61,588 bases of DNA. It comes from Allobosea sp. Root483D1 (GTDB lineage Bacteria > Pseudomonadota > Alphaproteobacteria > Rhizobiales > Beijerinckiaceae). The position numbers and the translations under genes are program-made. Shown here piece after piece: positions 7,750 to 15,666 of the stretch. Location of the stretch: the NCBI RefSeq assembly GCF_001429505.1, contig NZ_LMJW01000002.1, positions 369-61,956 of the forward strand. The letters are read 5' to 3'. Every line of letters starts with the position of its first letter. The first letter of the stretch is position 1. The notes below the pieces were generated by a model. The model worked only from the letters and a program-made list of their open reading frames with translations. It was not told where the DNA came from and ran no database searches.

Positions 7750-8619
7750 GTGGGTTTCTATGCCGTCCAGAGCCTGAACGCGCTGTCGTTCTCGATGCTC
7801 TTGCTGCTGACCGGGCTCGGCCTGTCGGTGGTGCTCAACCTGATGAACTTCGTCAACCTGACCCACGGCTCCTTCTTCCTGCTCGGCGCCTATGTCGGCG
7901 TCTACTGGCTGGCCTCGGGCGCGCCCTGGTGGCTCGCCTTCCCGGTCGCCTTCGTGGCGGCCGGCCTCGCCGGTTTCCTGCTCGAGCGCTTCCCGTTCCG
8001 GCAGTTCTATCAGCGTACCCATCTGATGCAGGTGCTGCTGACCTATGGCCTGTCGGTGATCTTCGCCGACCTGATGCGCTGGGGTTTCGGAGCACAGATC
8101 CTCTCGGCAGAGATCCCGGAAGCGTTGCGCGGCGTCGTCTTCATCATGGACATGCCGTTCCCGATCTACCGGCTCTTCATCATCGGCTTCGGCGCGGCGC
8201 TCGCCTTCGCGCTCTGGTTCGTGATCGACCGCACCATCTGGGGCGCGGTGGTCAGGGCCTGCGTCACCGATCGCGGCTTCGTCGAGACCCTCGGCCTCGA
8301 CACGCGCCGGATCTTCACCGCGGTGCTGGTGATCTCGGCGGGTCTTGGCGGCATTTCCGGTGCGCTCGGCGCCGGCATCCTCTCGGCCTATCCCGGCCTC
8401 GACGAGGAGGTGCTGATCCTGGCGCTGATCGTGGTCGTCGCCGGCGGGCTCGGCACCTTCCGCGGCACGGTGCTGAGCGCCCTGCTGCTCGGCTTCGCCA
8501 TGACCTTCTCCAAGGTCTGGGTGCCGGAATTCTCCAATGTCGTCGCCCTCGCCGTCATGGCCGCGCTGCTGGTGGCGCTGCCCGAAGGGCTGGTTGCCAG
8601 GAAGGTGAGGCAGGTATGA
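7750..8619 (+). CDS. ABC transporter permease (LivH family)
   Basis: This 289-residue inner-membrane permease has about eight hydrophobic segments. It includes the LivH signatures GLSVVLNLMNFVNLTHGSFF near the N-terminus and VVVAGGLGTFRGTVLSALLLG near the C-terminus. The start is GTG at 7750, 20 bases after the binding-protein gene, with GAGGAAGG as ribosome binding site. It would form the translocation channel with the LivM-type permease that overlaps its stop. Confidence 0.9.
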   Translation: MGFYAVQSLNALSFSMLLLLTGLGLSVVLNLMNFVNLTHGSFFLLGAYVGVYWLASGAPWWLAFPVAFVAAGLAGFLLERFPFRQFYQRTHLMQVLLTYGLSVIFADLMRWGFGAQILSAEIPEALRGVVFIMDMPFPIYRLFIIGFGAALAFALWFVIDRTIWGAVVRACVTDRGFVETLGLDTRRIFTAVLVISAGLGGISGALGAGILSAYPGLDEEVLILALIVVVAGGLGTFRGTVLSALLLGFAMTFSKVWVPEFSNVVALAVMAALLVALPEGLVARKVRQV

Positions 8620-9635
8620 GCTCGATCGCCGACGGGACCGGCCGCGTGGAGACGCGCCCCGCCAGTGAGCGGCGCGGCCTGCCGCTGACCGCGAAGCTTG
8701 CCCTTCTTGCCCTCGCCGCTGCCATTCCCCTGCTGTTCGCCGGCGACTACCAGCTGCGCTTCCTCGCCGAGATCCTGATCATCGGCACCGCCGTGCTCAG
8801 CCTCGATTTGCTCGTCGGTTTCGGCGGGCTGGTCTCGCTCGGCCACGCCGTCTTCTTCGGCGGCGCGGCCTATGTCGCCGCGATCGCCTCGCAGGCGCTG
8901 GGCGCCGACATCGTCGTCATGCTGGCTGTCGGCATCGCGACCGGCATGGCGGCTGCGCTGCTGATGGGCATCGTGGTGATGCGCACCATCGCCCTGTTCT
9001 TCCTGATCCTCAGCCTGATCGTCGGGCAGATCGTCTGGGAGGTGGTGTTCCACTGGCGCGAGGTCACCGGCGGCGCCGACGGCCTGCGCGGTTTCCCGGT
9101 GCTGACGCTGCACACCGGCTTCGCCACGATCCCGCTCAACAACGGCGTTGCGCTCTATCTCGCCTCGGTCGTGCTGGCGCTCGCCGCCTATTACGCCGCC
9201 CGCTCCTTCGTCACGGCGCCGATCGGCCGGGCCCTGCTGGGCACGCGCGAACGCCAGCTCCGGATGAGCGCGCTCGGCTATTCGATCCCGCGCATCCGCC
9301 TGATGGCGCTGGTCGCCTCCGGCGGCATCGCCGGCGCCGCCGGCGCGCTCTACCCCTTCGTCAACCAGTATGTCGGCCCCAATGCCGTGCATTGGACGAT
9401 GTCGGCGATGATGATCATCATGCTGGTGATCGGCGGCGTCGGCTCGCTCTATGGCGCCTTCATCGGCTCGGCGATCTATCTCGGTATCCAGACCTATGTC
9501 TCGTCCTACACCGATCGCTGGCAGCTGGTCGTCGGGCTCGTCTTCGTGCTGACCGTGATGATCATGCCGAAGGGCGTCGTCGCCGGCCTCAAGGCCGCGT
9601 TCGGACGGCGGAAGGATGCGGAGAGCCGGTCATGA
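8616..9635 (+). CDS. ABC transporter permease (LivM family)
   Basis: This 339-residue second permease carries LivM signatures: LDLLVGFGGLVSLGHAVFFG in the N-terminal half and VIGGVGSLYGAFIGSAIYLG near the end. The ATG at 8616 overlaps the previous stop as ATGA, which fixes the start; an upstream open extension lies inside the LivH gene and is not used. The N-terminal cytoplasmic stretch is polar and arginine-rich before the first membrane segment at about residue 26. It forms the channel heterodimer of the importer. Confidence 0.9.
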   Translation: MSSIADGTGRVETRPASERRGLPLTAKLALLALAAAIPLLFAGDYQLRFLAEILIIGTAVLSLDLLVGFGGLVSLGHAVFFGGAAYVAAIASQALGADIVVMLAVGIATGMAAALLMGIVVMRTIALFFLILSLIVGQIVWEVVFHWREVTGGADGLRGFPVLTLHTGFATIPLNNGVALYLASVVLALAAYYAARSFVTAPIGRALLGTRERQLRMSALGYSIPRIRLMALVASGGIAGAAGALYPFVNQYVGPNAVHWTMSAMMIIMLVIGGVGSLYGAFIGSAIYLGIQTYVSSYTDRWQLVVGLVFVLTVMIMPKGVVAGLKAAFGRRKDAESRS

Positions 9636-10402
9636 GCGCGAACCCAGTGCCTGCTCTCGCGATCGAAGGCGTTGCCAAGTCCTTTGGCGGGCTGAAGGTG
9701 CTGAACGACGTCTCGGTCACGCTCGGCCAGGGCGAATGCCTCGGCCTGATCGGCCCCAACGGCGCCGGCAAGACAACGTTGTTCAACATCGTCACTGGCT
9801 TCCTCATCCCCGATCAGGGCCGGGTCGCCTTCGCCGGCGAGGACATCACCAGGGCCAGGCCCGACGTCCGCGTTCGCGCCGGACTGGTGCGCACCTTCCA
9901 GAAGAGCATGGCCTTCCCGGAACTCAGCGTCCGCGAGAACCTGGCACTGGCCGCCCGGTCGCGGGCGGGCGAAGGCTATGGCTGGTTCGGCAGCCGCAAG
10001 GCGGTCGCGGCAGCGGACGAGGCGGCGGACGCCTTGCTGACACGCGCCCAGCTGCGCGAGCGCGCCGAGCTGCTGGTCTCAGGCCTCTCCTATGGCGAGC
10101 AGCGCATCGTCGACGTCTTGGTCTCGCTGGCGATGCGTCCGCGCGTGCTCCTGCTCGACGAGCCGACCGCCGGTCTCTCGCGTGCCGAGGGCGAGCACCT
10201 GATCGAGGTCGTCCGCACGCTCGGCGAGGACCTCTCGACCATCCTGATCGCGCATGATCTCGATATCGTCTTCGGCGTCTGCGACCGCGTCGCCGTGCTC
10301 GATCTCGGCCGGCTGATCGCCTGCGATACGCCCGATGCGATCAAGGCGCATGAGGGCGCGCAGGCCGCCTATCTCGGCGCGTCGCTCGGGGAGGCCGCAT
10401 GA
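9632..10402 (+). CDS. ABC transporter ATP-binding protein (LivG family)
   Basis: This 256-residue ATPase has Walker A GPNGAGKTT, a LivG-type signature LSYGEQR in place of LSGGQ, and Walker B RVLLLDEPTAGLS followed by the switch histidine in LIAHD. The ATG at 9632 overlaps the LivM stop (ATGA). It pairs with the LivF ATPase to power import. Confidence 0.92.
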   Translation: MSANPVPALAIEGVAKSFGGLKVLNDVSVTLGQGECLGLIGPNGAGKTTLFNIVTGFLIPDQGRVAFAGEDITRARPDVRVRAGLVRTFQKSMAFPELSVRENLALAARSRAGEGYGWFGSRKAVAAADEAADALLTRAQLRERAELLVSGLSYGEQRIVDVLVSLAMRPRVLLLDEPTAGLSRAEGEHLIEVVRTLGEDLSTILIAHDLDIVFGVCDRVAVLDLGRLIACDTPDAIKAHEGAQAAYLGASLGEAA

Positions 10403-11148
10403 TGTCAGCACAAGCGCAGCAACAGCCGGTGGGCGCGACCTATTTCGACGTCGCCGGGCTCGATGCCGGCTATGACGGGGTGCGCGTCCTGCACGGCGTC
10501 GACTTCTCGTTGGCGCAGGGCGAGGCGGTGGCCCTGCTCGGCCGCAACGGCGCCGGCAAGAGCACGCTCTGCTCGGCCCTGTTCGGGCTCGAACCGCAGA
10601 TCTCCGGCCGCATCGCGATCAAGGGCCAGGAGGTCGCCGGCTGGCCGGGGCACCGGATCGCCCGGCTCGGCGTCGCGCTCGTGCCGCAGGGGCGCGGCGT
10701 CTACGCCAATCTCACCGTCGACGAGAACCTGACCATGGCGGGTCTCTGGTCGCGCAAGCAGGCGAACCGGCGCTGGGTCAAGGAGCGCATCTACGAGGAT
10801 TTCCCGCGCCTCGCCGAGCGCCGCTCCTTTTCCAGCGGCGCGCTCAGCGGCGGCGAGCGGCAATTGCTCGCGATCGCGCGCGCCTTGCTGACGCAGGCCG
10901 ACCTGATCGTGCTCGACGAGCCGAGCGAAGGCCTCTCGCCACGGGCGATCGAGGAGGTCATCATCGGCACCGTCGGACGCCTGCGCGGCGAGGGCTATAC
11001 CTTGCTGATCGCCGAGCAGAACCTCGCTATGGCGCTGAAGCTCGCCGAGCGGGCGCTGGTGCTCGACCATGGCCGCGTCGTCTTCGACGGGCCGTCAGGA
11101 ACGCTATTGGCGGACAAGGATTTTCAGAGAGAGCATCTCGGGCTATGA
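10399..11148 (+). CDS. ABC transporter ATP-binding protein (LivF family)
   Basis: This 249-residue ATPase has Walker A GRNGAGKST, the signature LSGGERQLL and Walker B LIVLDEPSEGLSP. The VPQGRGVYANLTVDENL stretch is typical of LivF. The start ATG at 10399 overlaps the LivG stop; a second ATG follows immediately at 10402. Its own stop overlaps the start of the first dioxygenase-like gene. Importer and catabolic genes are thus one translationally coupled unit. Confidence 0.92.
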   Translation: MMSAQAQQQPVGATYFDVAGLDAGYDGVRVLHGVDFSLAQGEAVALLGRNGAGKSTLCSALFGLEPQISGRIAIKGQEVAGWPGHRIARLGVALVPQGRGVYANLTVDENLTMAGLWSRKQANRRWVKERIYEDFPRLAERRSFSSGALSGGERQLLAIARALLTQADLIVLDEPSEGLSPRAIEEVIIGTVGRLRGEGYTLLIAEQNLAMALKLAERALVLDHGRVVFDGPSGTLLADKDFQREHLGL

Positions 11149-12002
11149 GCGACGCGATCACGATCGAGCAATTGCGCTATGTCCGGCTCGGCACAGCCGA
11201 CCTGAAGGGTGCGGCCGATTTCGCCTCGCGCATCCTCGGCCTGCAACTGGTCGACCGCACCGAGACGGCCGCCTATTTCCGCTCCGATTATCGCGACCAC
11301 ACGCTGGTCTATGTCGATGGACTCGACGCCGGCCAGGCGATCGGCTTCGAGGTGCGCGATCCCGATGCGCTGGTTCATGCCGAGCGCGTCTTGCAGGGCG
11401 CGGGCTTCACGGTGACGCGCGGCGATGCCGAAGCCTGCGCCGTCCGCAAGGTCCGGCAGTTCATCTCGTTCCGGATGGCGGCCGGCTACGACATCGAACT
11501 GGTAGTCAGGCCGCTGGAATCGGGCTGGCGCTATCACGGCCCACGCGATGCCGGCATCACCGGGCTGGAGGCGATCGCCTTGCGCGGCGCGCCCGACGCC
11601 TCCGACCAGCAGGTCTGGACCAAGCTGCTCGGCGGCAAGGTCAGCGACTGGGTCGGCGAAGCCGCCTATATCCGCTTCGACGAGGCGCATCATCGCATCG
11701 CCGTGCATCCCTCGCAGGAGAAGGGCGTCCTCTCCATCGAGTTCGGCGTCGAGGATGTCGATCTCGTCATGCAGAACGCATACCATCTGCGCGGCGCCCA
11801 GGCCCGCATCGTCGACGGCCCCGGCCGGCGCACCGCCTCGCAGCAGCTCTTCTTGAGCTTCGCCGGTCCGGACGGCGTCAACTTCTCCTATGTCGCCGAG
11901 GGCGAGCGCCTCGCCTCCCCTCGCCGCGCCCGGCAGTTCCCGCGCAAGCGCGAATCCTTCTGCGCCTGGGGCAGCGACACTCAGATTCCCGAATATCAGT
12001 GA
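11145..12002 (+). CDS. Extradiol dioxygenase-like VOC protein lacking the metal site
   Basis: This 285-residue two-module vicinal-oxygen-chelate protein aligns along its full length, with almost no gaps, to the next gene, also 285 residues. Type I extradiol dioxygenases bind iron by His-His-Glu in the C-terminal module. Here those positions are A143, F200 and S248, and two second-shell residues (His and Tyr in the partner) are R229 and S238. The fold is kept (GWRYHGPRDAGITG and FAGPDGVNFSY blocks) but it should not bind iron. It may be a structural or substrate-binding partner of the active paralog. ATGA overlap couples it to LivF. Confidence 0.82.
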   Translation: MSDAITIEQLRYVRLGTADLKGAADFASRILGLQLVDRTETAAYFRSDYRDHTLVYVDGLDAGQAIGFEVRDPDALVHAERVLQGAGFTVTRGDAEACAVRKVRQFISFRMAAGYDIELVVRPLESGWRYHGPRDAGITGLEAIALRGAPDASDQQVWTKLLGGKVSDWVGEAAYIRFDEAHHRIAVHPSQEKGVLSIEFGVEDVDLVMQNAYHLRGAQARIVDGPGRRTASQQLFLSFAGPDGVNFSYVAEGERLASPRRARQFPRKRESFCAWGSDTQIPEYQ

Positions 12003-12042
12003 AGCGTCTTCGCCGGCTTTGAACCGGCAGGAAGGAGCGACC

Positions 12043-12900
12043 ATGATCAAGCTTGCCGATGTCTCCTATGTCCGGCTCGGGACCCGCGATCTCGAGGGCG
12101 CGACCCATTTCGCCACCGAATATCTCGGCCTCGACGTCGCCGAGCGCGCCAAGGGCTCGGTCTATTTCAAGTCGGACGAGCGCGAGCACACGCTCTGCTA
12201 TTTCGAAGGTGACCCGGGCGACCAGGTCGTGTGTTTCGAGGTCGAGGAGCAACTCCACCTCGATGAAGCCGCGGCGCAGCTCGAAGCGCTCGGCCACCCG
12301 GTCCGGCGTGGAACCGCATCGGAGGCGGCGCTGCGCAAGGTCCATGATTTCATCGCCTTCCGCGACCCGACCGGCAATCCGATCGAGCTCGCCTGGCGGC
12401 CGGGCTATAGCGGGCGGCGCTATCACGGCGCGCGCGATGCCGGCATCACCGGCTTCAGCCATGTCGGGATCTGCTCCAGCGATCTCGCCCGCGACGAGGC
12501 CTTCTGGACCAAGGTCACCAATGCGCAGGTTTCCGACCGGATCGGCGACGCGCCGCTGCTGCGCATCGACGAGGTCCACCACACCATCGCACTGTTTCCC
12601 TCGCCCAAGCCCGGCATCCAGCACATCAACCATCAGGTCGAGACCGGCGACGACATCATGCGCTCGCACCAGTTCCTGAAGGACCGGCAGGTGCGCATGG
12701 TCTTCGGCCCCGGCCGGCACCCGACCTCCTCCGCCAAGTTCCTGTATTTCGAGGGGCCGGACGGCATGGTCTTCGAATATTCGAGCGGCGTGCGCGAGAT
12801 CGCCGACGAGCTGCTCTGGCGCGAACGGCAGTACATGTTCGAGCCCAAGGGCTTCTGCAAATGGGGCGCCAAGCCCAACATCGCCGAATTCAACAAATGA
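12043..12900 (+). CDS. Type I extradiol ring-cleavage dioxygenase (VOC superfamily)
   Basis: This 285-residue enzyme has the full 2-His-1-Glu iron site: H140 in GFSHVGICSSDL, H197 in QHINHQVE and E245 in MVFEYSSG. It also keeps H179/H180 (VHHTIALFP), H226 (GPGRH) and Y235 (FLYFEGPDG), which fit the second shell of BphC-type enzymes. It should cleave a catechol-type ring next to the hydroxyls to give a muconic semialdehyde for the dehydrogenase of the divergent operon. I chose the ATG at 12043, which has an AGGAAGGAG ribosome binding site. The substrate is not identifiable from sequence: catechol, homoprotocatechuate or another substituted catechol. Confidence 0.85.
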   Translation: MIKLADVSYVRLGTRDLEGATHFATEYLGLDVAERAKGSVYFKSDEREHTLCYFEGDPGDQVVCFEVEEQLHLDEAAAQLEALGHPVRRGTASEAALRKVHDFIAFRDPTGNPIELAWRPGYSGRRYHGARDAGITGFSHVGICSSDLARDEAFWTKVTNAQVSDRIGDAPLLRIDEVHHTIALFPSPKPGIQHINHQVETGDDIMRSHQFLKDRQVRMVFGPGRHPTSSAKFLYFEGPDGMVFEYSSGVREIADELLWRERQYMFEPKGFCKWGAKPNIAEFNK

Positions 12901-13583
12901 GCATGACATCGCCGCGGCCGAGCGCCGCGCAGGAGGATCTGGTCCGGCAGGCCGGGCGCGCACTGGCGCGCCATGGCCTCGTCCACGCCTATGGCCATTG
13001 CACCTTGCGCCTCGACGAGGGCCATTTCCTGGTCTCGCCGGCAAAGCCGCTTGGGCTCGTCGCGGACGAGGATGCCTGCAGCGTCGTCCCGCTACACGGG
13101 CCGTTGCCTGACGGCGTGCTCGGCGAGGTCCGCATCCATCGCGAGATCTATCGCCGTCGGCCCGAAATCGGCGGCGTCGTGCGCTCCATGCCGCAGCGGG
13201 TGATGACGCTCGGCACGGCCCGGATCACGCCGCAGCCGCGGCATGGCTTCGGCAGCTATTTCGCGCCGCAGCCGCCGCTCTGGGACGATCCGCAATTGCT
13301 GCGCAATGACGAGCAGGCTGCGGCGCTCGCCGAGCAGATGGGCGCGGCCCGCGCCATCGTCATGCGCGGCAATGGCGCGGTGACGGCGGGCAAGAGCCTG
13401 GAAGAGGCCGTGGTGCTGACCTGGTATCTCGAGGATGCGGCGCGGATCGAGTTCGAGGCCCGGGCGGCGGGCATCGCCGAGAGCGGGGCCATCCTCGGCG
13501 AGGCGGAAGCGGCGCAGCGCGCCACATGGTCCGGCGCCATCCTCGACCGGATGTGGGCCTATCTGACGACGGCGCAGCGCTGA
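12897..13583 (+). CDS. Class II aldolase/adducin-fold protein, possible decarboxylase, zinc ligands changed
   Basis: This 228-residue class II aldolase/adducin-domain protein overlaps the dioxygenase stop by four bases (ATGA at 12897). The fold is clear: RHGLVHAYGHCTLRLDEG near residues 25-42, SPAKPLGLV, EVRIHREIYRRRPEIGG and GAVTAGKSLEEAV. In fuculose-phosphate aldolase the metal is held by three histidines plus an acid. Here the acid position is E77, but the histidine positions read R96, M98 and N159. Aromatic-operon members of this family include decarboxylases acting on dihydroxyphthalate or related ring-fission acids, a function the operon otherwise lacks. The exact reaction is unknown. 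Confidence 0.75.
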   Translation: MSMTSPRPSAAQEDLVRQAGRALARHGLVHAYGHCTLRLDEGHFLVSPAKPLGLVADEDACSVVPLHGPLPDGVLGEVRIHREIYRRRPEIGGVVRSMPQRVMTLGTARITPQPRHGFGSYFAPQPPLWDDPQLLRNDEQAAALAEQMGAARAIVMRGNGAVTAGKSLEEAVVLTWYLEDAARIEFEARAAGIAESGAILGEAEAAQRATWSGAILDRMWAYLTTAQR

Positions 13584-13618
13584 AGGCCGCCGGCACCAGC
13601 CGATATCGCAAAAAAGCA

Positions 13619-13646
13619 AAGCCCCGCGCGGGAGGGCGCGGGGCTT
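13619..13646. terminator. Strong hairpin terminator after the dioxygenase operon
   Basis: An 11-bp perfect stem (AAGCCCCGCGC / GCGCGGGGCTT) with a six-base loop follows the last gene by 35 bases. It can also serve transcripts coming from flgH on the other strand. Confidence 0.85.
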
Positions 13647-13794
13647 CTGGCCGCCAGCTTTGAATAGCTTGGGGAGCGTAAGCGGGCGGCCGGGAGGAAA
13701 GGCGGCTCGGGAGAGACCGCCGGCCGGCGCGAAGGCATGGAACGTGGGGAGCGTTGCCGTCGCGCCGGGAACCTGGGGATCGGAATTATCTTTC

Positions 13795-13844
13795 AGGCAT
13801 GTCCTGTCTCGGAAAACCGGTTTCAACTTTTCCGGGACATGCCT
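13795..13844. repeat. Two-part palindromic element abutting the flgH stop
   Basis: The outer arms AGGCATGTCC (13795-13804) and GGACATGCCT (13835-13844) are perfectly complementary. Inside them CGGAAAA (13810-13816) pairs with TTTTCCG (13828-13834). The shape and core (CGGAAAACCGGTTTC) resemble short dispersed palindromes I know from Hyphomicrobiales genomes. It touches the flgH stop codon and may stabilise or end that transcript. The rest of the 260-base gap shows only the terminator. Confidence 0.6.
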
Positions 13845-14584
13845 CAGAACGGCAGCAGGATGTCCATCACCTGCTGGCCGTAGCGCGGCTGCTGCACATC
13901 GGTGATCTGGCCGCGGCCGCCATAGGCGATGCGGGCCTGGGCGATCTTGGCCGACTCGATCGTGTTGTCGGATTCGATGTCCTCGGGCCGGATCACGCCG
14001 GCGACGATCAGCTCGCGCACCTCGAAATTGACCCGGATTTCCTGCTTGCCCTCGATCACCAGATTGCCGTTCGGCAGGGTCTGGGTGACGGCGGCCGCAA
14101 CATTGGTGGTTAGCTGTTCGGCCCGGCGGACGGAACCGGTGCCTTCGCTCGACGAATCCGAGTCGAGCTTCAGGAACGAGCTGGGATCGGCGTTCTTCTT
14201 CCACTTGCTCTCGGAACCGAAGAAATTCTCGGCCCCGAGATCCTCGCCGTTCTTGCGGCTGCGCTTGGTGGTGTTGTCGAGCTGGGCCCGGTCGGTGACC
14301 TTGACCTTGACGGTGACAAGATCGCCGACCTGGCGGGCGCGCTGGTCCTTGAAGAAGGCCCGCGAGCCGGTGCGCCAGAGCGAGTTCGGCGCGAAGGAGG
14401 CGTGCTCGATCGGTGGCATCGGCATCTGCACGGGCTTGTAGCCCTTGGCGGCGGTCGGATCCTCGATCGGCGAGAGCGCCGGCGCCTGGCCGACATTGGC
14501 GAGCCTGTCGGCGGCGCCGCAAGCGCCCAGCATCAGGCCGAGGCCGAGGGTGGCGGGGATGGCGAATGGGTTGGTCCGGGTCAT
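13844..14584 (-). CDS. flgH: Flagellar L-ring lipoprotein FlgH
   Basis: This is the outer-membrane L-ring subunit of the flagellar basal body. Starting at the ATG at 14584 (MTRTNPFAIP) gives a lipoprotein signal with lipobox LGAC and about 246 residues. A start eight codons upstream is open but spoils the signal. The family blocks SLWRTGSRAFFKDQRARQVGDLVTVKV and the ending ARIAYGGRGQITDVQQPRYGQQVMDILLPF are present. It is the last gene of the leftward flgF-flgG-flgA-flgH operon. Confidence 0.95.
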   Translation of the reverse strand: MTRTNPFAIPATLGLGLMLGACGAADRLANVGQAPALSPIEDPTAAKGYKPVQMPMPPIEHASFAPNSLWRTGSRAFFKDQRARQVGDLVTVKVKVTDRAQLDNTTKRSRKNGEDLGAENFFGSESKWKKNADPSSFLKLDSDSSSEGTGSVRRAEQLTTNVAAAVTQTLPNGNLVIEGKQEIRVNFEVRELIVAGVIRPEDIESDNTIESAKIAQARIAYGGRGQITDVQQPRYGQQVMDILLPF

Positions 14585-14619
14585 GGTAACGGTCCGCAAC
14601 TGGAGCAATGGGGTCGTCT

Positions 14620-15660
14620 TCAGCGGGCAGCGGCGATCTGGCCGCCGCCCTGCGGGCTGACGTTGACGCGCCCGGGACCGGTGACGGTTCCCTGCAGCAC
14701 GCGCTTCGACTGGGGATTGGTGACCGAGATGACGTCGCCGATGGCGCCGGCCTCGTTGGCGCGACCACGCATGCTGATCGCGATGCCGCGCCCTTCGTAG
14801 AAGAGCGTGACGATGTCGCCGCGCCCGACGATCTCCTCGCGCTGGACGTCGCCGCTGCGCAGTACCGAGCCCGCCACCAGCATCCGCTTGGCGACCTTGC
14901 CGACTGCAGCTTTTGCCTCGCCGATCACGTCGTTGAACTGCGCATCGCGCGGCCGGCGCTCGATGGTGACGTCGGATGCCTTGAGCGTCTCGCCACGTGC
15001 GATCGTGCGCAGCGACACCACGGCCTCCGTCGTCTCGACCAGCTGGCCCGAGACACGCACCGGCTTCAGCCGGGTCGCAGCGCTGCCCGGCATGGTCAGG
15101 CGGCCGGTGACGCGGCGGGTGCGCGTATCGTAGTTCAGGTCGAGCGCCGCGAGATCGCCGGTCAGTTCCGGCTCGACCACCACGGAGGGCGCGCCGCCGT
15201 CGAGCAGCAGCGCGAAGGCGCGCCCGTCGAAGCCGAAGCGTTCGAGCAGGGCCGATTTCACCGCGGCCTCGACGTCGATGCCGGTGATCCGGCGCGCCGC
15301 GCGGGTCACCACCACCTGGGCGACGCCTTGGCCGTCGAGGTCCTGCGCGTCGCGCAGCAGGCCCTGCTTGACCGCCGCCTCGACGATGCGGCTGACCTGG
15401 ATGGTCCCGGTCTCGCCAAGCGCCGGCGCGCGGAAGGCCGGCAGCGCCGCATCCTGCGGCGACAGGCCGACGATCAGGTCGCCGAAGCCGACGATGTCGC
15501 GCGACAGCGTGAGGTCGGACTTCAGCTTGAGCTTGCTGGTTGTCGCCGGCGCGGAAGCGGGCGCACGTTCGCCGGCCGGAACCACCGCCTCTGCAAATGA
15601 CAAGGCGGGAATCGCGCTCATGGTCGCGATCAGGAGAATGGAGCGGATCATCTGGCTCAT
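14620..15660 (-). CDS. flgA: Flagellar P-ring chaperone FlgA
   Basis: FlgA is a periplasmic assembly chaperone for the P-ring protein FlgI. This 346-residue protein has a signal peptide (MIRSILLIATMSAIPALSFA), a long N-terminal domain and a C-terminal SAF-like region (TIARGETLKASDVTIERRP, then VLRSGDVQ). It ends in the family block NPQSKRVLQGTVTGPGRV. It is longer than enteric FlgA, as is common in Alphaproteobacteria. It lies 6 bases after flgG and 35 bases before flgH. Confidence 0.93.
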   Translation of the reverse strand: MSQMIRSILLIATMSAIPALSFAEAVVPAGERAPASAPATTSKLKLKSDLTLSRDIVGFGDLIVGLSPQDAALPAFRAPALGETGTIQVSRIVEAAVKQGLLRDAQDLDGQGVAQVVVTRAARRITGIDVEAAVKSALLERFGFDGRAFALLLDGGAPSVVVEPELTGDLAALDLNYDTRTRRVTGRLTMPGSAATRLKPVRVSGQLVETTEAVVSLRTIARGETLKASDVTIERRPRDAQFNDVIGEAKAAVGKVAKRMLVAGSVLRSGDVQREEIVGRGDIVTLFYEGRGIAISMRGRANEAGAIGDVISVTNPQSKRVLQGTVTGPGRVNVSPQGGGQIAAAR

Positions 15661-15666
15661 CCCTCG

